Position numbers and translations under genes: made by a program | Notes under the pieces: model-generated | Told to the model about the DNA's origin: nothing | Databases searched by the model: none | The model's input: only the letters and a program-made list of their open reading frames with translations | NCBI RefSeq assembly: GCF_001307295.1 | Contig: NZ_CP012705.1 | Span: 1-19,860, forward strand | Origin: Sphingopyxis macrogoltabida | GTDB lineage: Bacteria; Pseudomonadota; Alphaproteobacteria; Sphingomonadales; Sphingomonadaceae | DNA: 19,860 nucleotides | Direction of reading: 5' to 3' | Part shown: positions 7,332 to 14,022 of the stretch, piece after piece | Layout of the letters: every line of letters begins with the position of its first letter | Numbering within the stretch: position 1 is the first letter of the stretch

Positions 7332-7360
7332 TTGACACCGAACGCTTATTTTGGTAGCAT
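7332..7360 (+). promoter_or_regulatory. higBA promoter
   Basis: TTGACA (7332-7337, perfect -35) and TAGCAT (7355-7360, 4 of 6) are separated by 17 bp. Transcription would begin 6-7 bases past the -10, at 7366-7367, and the HigB ATG begins at 7366. There is no Shine-Dalgarno sequence, so the mRNA is probably leaderless or nearly so. Confidence 0.7.
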
Positions 7361-7365
7361 AGATC

Positions 7366-7656
7366 ATGAAGATCAGGAACGTGATCCATAAGGGATTGCG
7401 ACGCTTCATCGAGACCGATGATGCTAGCGGGCTGCAGCCCGCCGTCGTGGCCAAAATCCGGCGCATGGTCTCCTTTCTCCAGGACATGGAGAAGGAGGAC
7501 GAGCTGCGCACGGTGCCGAGCTGGAAGGCCCATCAGCTGACCGGCGACCGCAAAGGCACCTGGAGCCTGTTCGTGACCAAGAACTGGCGGATGACGTTCC
7601 GGATCGATCGGGGCGAGATCGAGATCGTCGACCTCGACTATGAAGATTACCACTAG
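7366..7656 (+). CDS. higB: HigB-type toxin (RelE superfamily mRNA interferase)
   Basis: A 96-residue protein matching the HigB/plasmid maintenance killer family: the start IRNVIHKGLRRFIETDD, a middle VPSWKAHQLTGDRKGTWSL and an ending NWRMTFRIDRGEIEIVDLDY are characteristic. HigB toxins cut mRNA on the ribosome; several basic residues (Arg, Lys, His) in the C-terminal half fit that chemistry. Toxin-first order, with the antitoxin 9 bases downstream, is the hallmark of higBA. On a plasmid it acts as post-segregational killing and may also respond to phage. Its own perfect -35 promoter lies immediately upstream. Confidence 0.92.
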   Translation: MKIRNVIHKGLRRFIETDDASGLQPAVVAKIRRMVSFLQDMEKEDELRTVPSWKAHQLTGDRKGTWSLFVTKNWRMTFRIDRGEIEIVDLDYEDYH

Positions 7657-7665
7657 GAGGTGGCC

Positions 7666-7998
7666 ATGGCTGCAAATCTGGGACTCCGCTTGAAGAACCC
7701 CGCCCATCCCGGCGGCTTCATCAAGCACGAGATCATCGAACCTCTCGGCCTGTCGGTGACCGCCGCGGCCGAAGTGCTGGGGGTCACGCGGGCGACGCTC
7801 TCGACGCTGCTCAACGAGCGGGCGCACCTGTCGCCGGAGATGGCGCTGCGGATCGAGAAGGCCTTCGGCGTCTCGATGGACACGCTCATGCGGATGCAGA
7901 ACAGCTACGACATTGCCCAGGCCCGCAAGCGGGAAGGGGACATCAAGGTTGCCCCCTTCAAGGGCAAGCCGATCGATCCGCAGCCGTCGATGATCTGA
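7666..7998 (+). CDS. higA: HigA antitoxin (HTH transcriptional repressor)
   Basis: A 110-residue XRE-type protein. It contains PAHPGGFIKHEIIEPLGLSV, the usual opening of HigA/VapI antitoxins, followed by the helix-turn-helix TAAAEVLGVTRATLSTLLNE and LSPEMALRIEKAFGVSMDTL. It should bind HigB directly and repress the higBA promoter. I chose ATG 7666, placed 5 bases after a perfect AGGAGG (7655-7660), over the in-frame GTG at 7660. The strong ribosome site contrasts with the leaderless toxin start and would favour antitoxin synthesis. Confidence 0.93.
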   Translation: MAANLGLRLKNPAHPGGFIKHEIIEPLGLSVTAAAEVLGVTRATLSTLLNERAHLSPEMALRIEKAFGVSMDTLMRMQNSYDIAQARKREGDIKVAPFKGKPIDPQPSMI

Positions 7999-8032
7999 CG
8001 CGAATGCTCCTTCCTTCTTGCAAGTGCACCTC

Positions 8033-8659
8033 ATGAGTTTAATCAAGTCCAGAGAGCGAGTGAACGATCACGGTGAGGTATTCACTCCCCCGTGGCTCGT
8101 CGAAAAGATGCTCGATATCGTCAAAGGCGAGACGGAGCGCATCGACGCGCGCTTTCTTGAACCTGCCTGCGGCAGCGGCAATTTCCTGGTGCCGATCCTT
8201 CAGCGCAAGCTTGCGGCAGTGCAACTGAAATTCGGTAAGTCTGAATTCGAGCGGCGCCACTACGCGCTGTTTGGCCTTATGTGCTGCTACGGTATCGAGC
8301 TGCTGCCCGACAATATCGCCGAATGCCGCGCGAACATGCTGGAGGTCTTTGCTGACTATCTCGGCGTCGGCCAGCAGGACGAGGCCTATCGCGCCGCCTC
8401 CTTCGTGCTGACGCTCAATCTCGTCCATGGCGATGCCATGACCATGCGCGACACAGCGGGCGCGCCGATCAGCGTCGTGGAGTGGGGCTATTTAGGAAAG
8501 GGCAAGTTCCAGAGGCGGGATTTCCGGCTCGATGTGCTCACCGGAATGGCAAGTTTCAGCGCCGAGGACTCGCTCTTCGCCAGCCTCGGGAAGCACGAAA
8601 TCTTCACGCCCACATCATCATATCCGCCGATGTCGCTTGGCGACCTCGCGGCAATGTGA
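8033..8659 (+). CDS. N6-adenine DNA methylase-like protein, short, without visible NPPY
   Basis: A 208-residue protein with the N-terminal signature of gamma-class N6-adenine methylases: HGEVFTPPWLVEKMLDIV (motif X, about residues 12-30), then FLEPACGSGNFL (motif I, S-adenosylmethionine binding, Glu43-Pro-Ala-Cys-Gly-Ser-Gly). Motif IV (NPPY), which holds the catalytic centre, is absent and the protein ends soon after. It may be a partner that helps the next methylase, a degenerate duplicate, or a subunit whose catalytic half is supplied in trans. The ATG at 8033 is preferred to an upstream TTG; no strong ribosome site is visible. It lies 34 bases after higA and 21 bases before the full methylase, so it probably belongs to the same transcript as the genes that follow. 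Confidence 0.75.
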   Translation: MSLIKSRERVNDHGEVFTPPWLVEKMLDIVKGETERIDARFLEPACGSGNFLVPILQRKLAAVQLKFGKSEFERRHYALFGLMCCYGIELLPDNIAECRANMLEVFADYLGVGQQDEAYRAASFVLTLNLVHGDAMTMRDTAGAPISVVEWGYLGKGKFQRRDFRLDVLTGMASFSAEDSLFASLGKHEIFTPTSSYPPMSLGDLAAM

Positions 8660-8680
8660 CGGCGGTACAGGGGGAAAAGA

Positions 8681-10261
8681 ATGAACGAACAGGCGGGATT
8701 CACATTGCGGGGGCGCAATCCCGACGTTTTGACCTGCATCGCCAACCTGTCGAACGACGAGGTGTTTACGCCGCCGGAGTTCGCCAACCGGATGCTGGAC
8801 ACACTGGCCGAGGCGTGGGCAACGGCCAATGACGGGGCGAGCATATGGGGAAATCGAAATGTTCGATTCCTCGACCCCTTCACCAAGTCTGGCGTCTTCC
8901 TGCGCGAGATCACCACGCGGCTGATTGCTGGGCTGGCCGATGAAATCCCAGAGCTGCAGGAGCGGGTCGATCATATCCTGACCCGCCAGGTTTTTGGCAT
9001 CGGCATCACTAAACTCACTAGCCTGTTGGCGCGACGCAGCCTTTATTGCTCGAAGTATGCCAACGGCGAACATTCGGTCGCCAGCAGCTTCAAGACGGAA
9101 GTCGGTAACATCTGGTTTGAGCGGATCGAGCACACCTGGAACGGAGGGAAGTGCTCGTTCTGCGGTGCGCCCCGCTCCCTCTTTGACCGCGACAAAGGCC
9201 TGGAGAACCACGCCTATGCTCTCATTCACACCAACAACATAAAAGCTCGCATTGGAGAGCTGTTCGGAGCCGACATGCAGTTCGATGTACTTATCGGAAA
9301 CCCTCCCTATCAGATGACCGGCGGGGCTGGCGGAACAAGTGATTCATCTATCTATCATCTGTTCGTTGAGCAGGCGATGGCGCTGGAGCCAAGATATATT
9401 TCGATGGTAATTCCATCTCGCTGGATGGCAGGTGGCCGTGGGATGGATGATTTTCGTCAGGCTTTCCTGAGCGGCGGTCATCTGAAGGAATTAGTTGACT
9501 TTCCCGCGTCGGCGGAAGTTTTCCCTGGTGTCGAAATCAAGGCCGGCATCTGCTATTTCCTATGGGATAGGGCACATAAGGGGAAGTGCAATGTCACGAC
9601 GTTTCGCGGCGGCGAAGCCATCGGTCCTATAGCACGCAAACTTGATGAGTATGACATCTTTGTTCGTGATGGACGAGCGCTATCAATTCTTCATAAGGTT
9701 CTTTCACACGATGAGGTTCCTATAAACAGCATTTTAAGCCGAGATACCGCCTTTGGCCTTGCCTCAAATTTTGCTCAATTTCGCGCGACTGAGCGCGATG
9801 GCGATGTGGCACTTTTTTTCATTCAGAGGATGAAGAGAGGCGTCGGGTACGTAGCTCGTGATACCATAAGGAAGAGTATTCCTCTCATCGACAAGTGGAA
9901 GCTTCTCGTACCGGAAGCTTATAATGGTGGCGACGCGGTTCCACATCAAATACTTGGCAAGCCTGTTGTTGCCCCACCTAACTCAGTGTGCACTCAGTCA
10001 TTTCTTGTATTTAGCGTTGATACTCAACAAGAGGCTGAGAGTGTGCGATCGTACTACTCCACGCGCTTGTTTAGGTTTCTGGTGTCTCAACGAAAAATAA
10101 CTCAGCATGCGCTGAACTCAACTTACTCATGGGTCCCAATGCAGACATGGGACACGACTTGGACGGATGAGATGCTGTACGAGAAATATGGCATTTCAGC
10201 GGACGAGCAGGCTTACATCGAGTCTCAAGTTCGCGCGATGGATGTCGGCGATGGCGAGTAA
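8681..10261 (+). CDS. Eco57I-like class N6-adenine DNA methyltransferase
   Basis: A 526-residue modification subunit. DEVFTPPEFANRMLDTLAE near residue 27 is motif X. FLDPFTKSGVFL around Asp65 is a diverged motif I. FDVLIGNPPYQMTGG carries the catalytic NPPY at residues 207-210. A CSFCGAP Cys pair lies between motifs I and IV. The C-terminal half should be the target recognition domain; its DNA is visibly AT-richer (for example 24 of 60 G+C at 9721-9780) than the flanking genes. It methylates adenine in host DNA to protect it from the adjacent helicase/nuclease. The ATG follows an AGGGGGA ribosome site. Its stop overlaps the start of the next gene by 11 bases, indicating coupled synthesis of the modification and restriction components. 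Confidence 0.85.
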   Translation: MNEQAGFTLRGRNPDVLTCIANLSNDEVFTPPEFANRMLDTLAEAWATANDGASIWGNRNVRFLDPFTKSGVFLREITTRLIAGLADEIPELQERVDHILTRQVFGIGITKLTSLLARRSLYCSKYANGEHSVASSFKTEVGNIWFERIEHTWNGGKCSFCGAPRSLFDRDKGLENHAYALIHTNNIKARIGELFGADMQFDVLIGNPPYQMTGGAGGTSDSSIYHLFVEQAMALEPRYISMVIPSRWMAGGRGMDDFRQAFLSGGHLKELVDFPASAEVFPGVEIKAGICYFLWDRAHKGKCNVTTFRGGEAIGPIARKLDEYDIFVRDGRALSILHKVLSHDEVPINSILSRDTAFGLASNFAQFRATERDGDVALFFIQRMKRGVGYVARDTIRKSIPLIDKWKLLVPEAYNGGDAVPHQILGKPVVAPPNSVCTQSFLVFSVDTQQEAESVRSYYSTRLFRFLVSQRKITQHALNSTYSWVPMQTWDTTWTDEMLYEKYGISADEQAYIESQVRAMDVGDGE

Positions 10262-12809
10262 GCCCGCAATTGAGGAAATCCTCACCCCAAAGCCGGAAGC
10301 ACGCCCCCGCATCTACGCCTATTCGATCGCATCCGACACACACAGCGGCCTTCTCAAGGTCGGTCAGACCACTCGCGACGTGACGCAGCGTGTCTCGGAG
10401 CAGCTCAAGACGGCCGCGATCACCAATTACACGATCGAGCTGGACGAAAACGGGGAGCGTGATGATGGCGGCATCATCACCGATCACGCAGTGCGTGAAG
10501 CCCTAAAGCGAAAGGGTTTTGCCAATCCGCAGCTCGAATGGATGCGCTGCACGGTGGCCGACGTGAAAACCGTGCTCGCAGAGCTGCGCTCAGGCCAGCA
10601 ATTCACCGGCACTCACCATGAGGATTTCCCGCCGCGCAAAGAGCAGGCGGAAGCGGTCGATCAGACCTACGCCTATTTCCGCTCCCGCTGGGAACAGGAC
10701 CCCAAGGCGGTGCCGCGCTTCCTCTGGAACGCGAAGATGCGGTTCGGCAAGACGTTCACGTCCTACCAGCTCGCCAAGAAGCTTGGAGCGAAGCGGGTAC
10801 TGGTCCTGACGTTCAAGCCAGCGGTCGAGGATGCGTGGCAGGCCGACCTGGAAAACCATCGGGATTTCGATGGCTGGCAGTATCTCTCCCGCAAATCGGG
10901 GCGCGACCCGAGCCAGATTGATCCCGAAAAGCCCGTGGTATTCTTCGGCTCTTTCCAGGACCTCCTTGGCCGCGACAAGGCCGGAAATATCAAGGCCCGC
11001 CATGAGTGGGTGCATACGACGAATTGGGATTTGGTCGTGTTCGACGAATACCATTTCGGCGCCTGGCGGGAGACGGCCAAGGAGCTGTTCGAGGGCGAGG
11101 AAGAGGCAGTCGCCAAGAAGGAGACCAGCCTTGAGTATGCAGCAGACCTCGAAGACGTGAACGAGGATCTCGGCGTCCTCTCAGAGAGCGAGGCCGAGTT
11201 CCTGCCGATCACGACACGGGCTTACCTCTATCTCTCGGGAACGCCTTTCAAGGCCCTGGCCACCGGCGAGTTCATCGAGGAGCAGATTTTCAACTGGACC
11301 TACACCGACGAGCAGAAGGCCAAGGCCGCGTTTGCGGCCAAAAATCCCGGTAAGCGGAACCCCTACGGGGCGTTGCCGCAGATGCGCCTGCTGACCTACC
11401 AGATGCCTGACGAGCTGCTGGCAATCGCCAGCGCAGGCGAGTTCGACGAGTTCGACCTGAACGCCTTTTTCAGTGCAACAGGTACGGGCGACGCGGCGGA
11501 GTTCAAGTTCAAGAACGATGTCCAGAAGTGGCTCGACATCATCCGCGGCGGCTATGCGCCGCAGACGGTCAAGAGCCTCAAGGCCGGCACCAGGCCGCCA
11601 TTCCCCTATTCGGACGTGCGGCTGCTGCCCTATCTGCAACACTCCTTCTGGTTTTTGCCGAACGTGGCCGCCTGCCACGCCATGGCTAACCTGCTCAAGG
11701 AGCGGCAGAACACCTTCTGGCACGATTACAACGTGATCGTGTCCGCCGGTGCGACGGCAGGGATCGGCCTCGACGCGCTGCCGCCGGTGCGCGAAGCGAT
11801 CGGCAGCGGCTTTGACACCAAGACGATCACTCTGTCCTGCGGCAAGCTCACCACCGGCGTCACCGTCGCGCAGTGGTCGTCGATCCTGATGTTGCGGAAC
11901 CTTAAGTCGCCGGAAACCTACTTTCAGGCGGCGTTCCGGGTGCAATCGCCATGGTCGATCAAGAACCCCAACGGGGATGATCCGAACGAGGAAGAGGTCC
12001 TCAAGCCGGTCTGCTTCGTATTCGATTTCGCCCCGACGCGCGCGCTGCGCCAGCTCTCGGAATACGGCATTGGCCTTTCGCCTGGCGAGGCCAATCCCGA
12101 GAATGCTGTCCGCGAGCTGGTCTCGTTCCTCCCTGTGCTCGCCTATGACGGCGCGAACATGACACAGATCGATGCCGGCGGTATCCTCGATATCGCCATG
12201 GCTGGGACCTCGGCCACGCTGCTCGCGCGCAAGTGGGAATCGGCGTTGCTGGTCAATGTCGACAACGACACGCTCCGTCGTGTTCTGGACAATCCCGAAG
12301 CAATGGCCGCCGTCGAGCGGATCGAAGGATGGCGGTCTCTCGGGGACAACATCATCGAGACGATCATCAACAAGAGCGAGACGGTTAAAGACCTTAAAGC
12401 CAAGGCGAAGGAAAAGGGGGGCGAGCTGTCTGCGAAAGAGAAGAAGGAGCTGACGGACGAGGAGAAGGAGTACAAATCGAAGCGCAAGCTGGTGCAGGAG
12501 AAGCTGATCAAGTTTGCCACACGCATTCCGGCCTTCATGTACCTGACGGATTTTCGCGAAAATACGCTTCAAGATGTCATCACCAAATTGGAGCCCGAGC
12601 TGTTCCAATCGGTAACGGGCCTGACGGTCGCGGACTTTCACCTGCTCGTGCGGCTTAAGGTGTTCAACACGGAGCGCATGAACGAAGCAGTGTTCGCCTT
12701 CCGGCGATATGAGGACGCCTCGCTCCGGTATACCGGCATCGAAAGCCACGAAGGGCTGACGCATTATGGCCTTTACGACACCGTGGTTGCAAAGGACGAG
12801 GCAGCCTGA
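10251..12809 (+). CDS. GIY-YIG-like domain fused to SF2 helicase (restriction subunit)
   Basis: An 852-residue protein, probably the restriction subunit acting with the overlapping methylase. Residues 20-110 (RIYAYSI, then LLKVGQTTRDVTQRV) match the pattern of T5orf172/Mug113-type GIY-YIG nucleases, with AYS and KVG in place of GIY and YIG and Arg47 in the expected place. Helicase motifs follow: Walker A NAKMRFGKT (160-168), DEYH Walker B (265-268), SGTPF motif III (329-333), and a late TTGVTV then YFQAAFRVQSPW matching motifs V and VI. A Lys/Glu-rich stretch near 700-750 is probably coiled coil. I chose ATG 10251 because an earlier in-frame start would lie deep in the methylase gene. The helicase family is certain; DNA cleavage by the N-terminal domain is inference. 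Confidence 0.82.
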   Translation: MASKPAIEEILTPKPEARPRIYAYSIASDTHSGLLKVGQTTRDVTQRVSEQLKTAAITNYTIELDENGERDDGGIITDHAVREALKRKGFANPQLEWMRCTVADVKTVLAELRSGQQFTGTHHEDFPPRKEQAEAVDQTYAYFRSRWEQDPKAVPRFLWNAKMRFGKTFTSYQLAKKLGAKRVLVLTFKPAVEDAWQADLENHRDFDGWQYLSRKSGRDPSQIDPEKPVVFFGSFQDLLGRDKAGNIKARHEWVHTTNWDLVVFDEYHFGAWRETAKELFEGEEEAVAKKETSLEYAADLEDVNEDLGVLSESEAEFLPITTRAYLYLSGTPFKALATGEFIEEQIFNWTYTDEQKAKAAFAAKNPGKRNPYGALPQMRLLTYQMPDELLAIASAGEFDEFDLNAFFSATGTGDAAEFKFKNDVQKWLDIIRGGYAPQTVKSLKAGTRPPFPYSDVRLLPYLQHSFWFLPNVAACHAMANLLKERQNTFWHDYNVIVSAGATAGIGLDALPPVREAIGSGFDTKTITLSCGKLTTGVTVAQWSSILMLRNLKSPETYFQAAFRVQSPWSIKNPNGDDPNEEEVLKPVCFVFDFAPTRALRQLSEYGIGLSPGEANPENAVRELVSFLPVLAYDGANMTQIDAGGILDIAMAGTSATLLARKWESALLVNVDNDTLRRVLDNPEAMAAVERIEGWRSLGDNIIETIINKSETVKDLKAKAKEKGGELSAKEKKELTDEEKEYKSKRKLVQEKLIKFATRIPAFMYLTDFRENTLQDVITKLEPELFQSVTGLTVADFHLLVRLKVFNTERMNEAVFAFRRYEDASLRYTGIESHEGLTHYGLYDTVVAKDEAA

Positions 12810-12861
12810 CCAGAAAACCCTAAGCCTGACCATACATTAGTTTACATATTTTGCATTTGGG

Positions 12862-12890
12862 TTGACATTTCTACCCTTCAGTGACACAAT
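12862..12890 (+). promoter_or_regulatory. ietAS promoter
   Basis: TTGACA (12862-12867) and CACAAT (12885-12890, 4 of 6) are separated by 17 bp in an AT-rich gap after the helicase gene. Transcription would start at about 12897-12898, which is the A of ATG 12898. No Shine-Dalgarno sequence precedes either candidate ATG. It gives the ATPase/protease pair expression independent of the restriction operon. Confidence 0.6.
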
Positions 12891-12897
12891 AATGGGT

Positions 12898-14022
12898 ATG
12901 GAAGTTGACAAGTCCCTTGTATCTGCGCTGATCGAAGCCGCCATGTCGGCGAATTACACCGGAGTCCGCCGTATCGGCGGCCAGATCGCCAAAAGCCTAG
13001 CGGAACAAGACGACCTGGAGGGCGCGAAGGCCCTCCAGTCGCTGCTCCGGAAGCGTGGCGTCCCCCTTCAAGCTTCGGGCTATGCCGAGGCGCTTCCGCG
13101 TGACGCAGGATCGCGACTACCCCTCATTGAAGAGGGGCAATGGCCGACAACGCCGATCATGCTCGGGGGGGAGGCTGGCCAGACCATCTCGCAGTTCATC
13201 GAGGATGCGCAGCATATCAGCTTGCTGGCCGAGAAGGGCGTTTCCGCGCGCCTTGGCCTGTTGCTTTACGGCCCGCCAGGAACGGGGAAAACCCTGCTGG
13301 CGGGACATATCGCGGCGTCGCTGCAACGGCCGCTCTACGTCGCCCGTCTTGATTCCCTGATCTCGTCTCGACTTGGCGAAACCGCCAAAAATGTCCGGGG
13401 GATATTCGATTTCGTGCCTGCTCGTAACGCGGTGCTGTTCCTCGACGAAATGGACGCCATTGCAAAGCTTCGCGATGATCGGAACGAGCTGGGCGAGCTA
13501 AAGCGTGTCGTGAACACCGTTCTTCAGGGGCTCGATTCCCTGACGGACGACGTGGTGACCGTCGGCGCGACCAACCATCCACACCTCCTCGATCCCGCCA
13601 TTTGGCGGCGCTTTCCCTACAAGGTGAAGCTGGATCTTCCCGATGAGGACGTGCGCGCCAGCATGTGGGAGCATTTCCTGTTTCAGGAAGATGCCCTTCA
13701 CAAAGACAATGCGCGCTTGCTGGCGCGGGTTTCAGAAGGGCTGAACGGCGCGGATATCGAGAATATCGCGCTCGCGTCACGGCGGCGGGCGATCCTCAGT
13801 GACCGCGAGGTCGATCTGGCGCGTATCCTTCTCGCGGTTAGCGGATCAAAAACCGGCAGCCCACGCCTGCTCGACAGCCGGGACCTGGAAACGGCGGATA
13901 AGAAGGTTCTGACCCGCCTGCTCCACGAAAAGGGCGGCATCGGCCAAGCCGAGATTGGCAAGATCGTCGGTGTCAGTCGTCAGATGGTGCACCGCTATCT
14001 GAAGGAGGCGATCGATGGTTGA
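12898..14022 (+). CDS. ietA: AAA+ ATPase, IetA-like
   Basis: A 374-residue ATPase with an N-terminal helical region (1-90), an AAA+ core and a C-terminal DNA-binding-like tail. Walker A GPPGTGKT is at 125-132, Walker B LFLDEMD with Asp183-Glu184, sensor 1 GATN with Asn226, then RRFPYKVKLDLP, the arginine-finger/FtsH-like region. The tail QAEIGKIVGVSRQMVHRYLK reads as a helix-turn-helix. It sits 8 bases overlapped with a subtilisin-like protease, the arrangement of IetAS, where the ATPase counteracts or controls the protease. That pair was described as a stability/incompatibility module on the Ti plasmid and later as an anti-phage system. ATG 12892 (two residues longer) is possible; I chose 12898 because the promoter geometry puts the transcript start there. 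Confidence 0.8.
   Translation: MEVDKSLVSALIEAAMSANYTGVRRIGGQIAKSLAEQDDLEGAKALQSLLRKRGVPLQASGYAEALPRDAGSRLPLIEEGQWPTTPIMLGGEAGQTISQFIEDAQHISLLAEKGVSARLGLLLYGPPGTGKTLLAGHIAASLQRPLYVARLDSLISSRLGETAKNVRGIFDFVPARNAVLFLDEMDAIAKLRDDRNELGELKRVVNTVLQGLDSLTDDVVTVGATNHPHLLDPAIWRRFPYKVKLDLPDEDVRASMWEHFLFQEDALHKDNARLLARVSEGLNGADIENIALASRRRAILSDREVDLARILLAVSGSKTGSPRLLDSRDLETADKKVLTRLLHEKGGIGQAEIGKIVGVSRQMVHRYLKEAIDG

Noticed and set aside
8018..8032. TTG start for the short methylase
   Set aside because: An in-frame ATG at 8033 fits better with the family's usual short lead before HGEVFTPP.
11181..12833. Long minus-strand open frame (550 codons)
   Set aside because: It lies fully opposite the helicase gene, whose motifs are clear. 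Its translation is Arg/His/Leu-rich with no recognisable domain, typical of the antisense of a GC-rich gene.
12862..12897. TTG start for ietA at 12862
   Set aside because: That TTG is the first three bases of a perfect TTGACA -35 box, and the extra residues are not protein-like.
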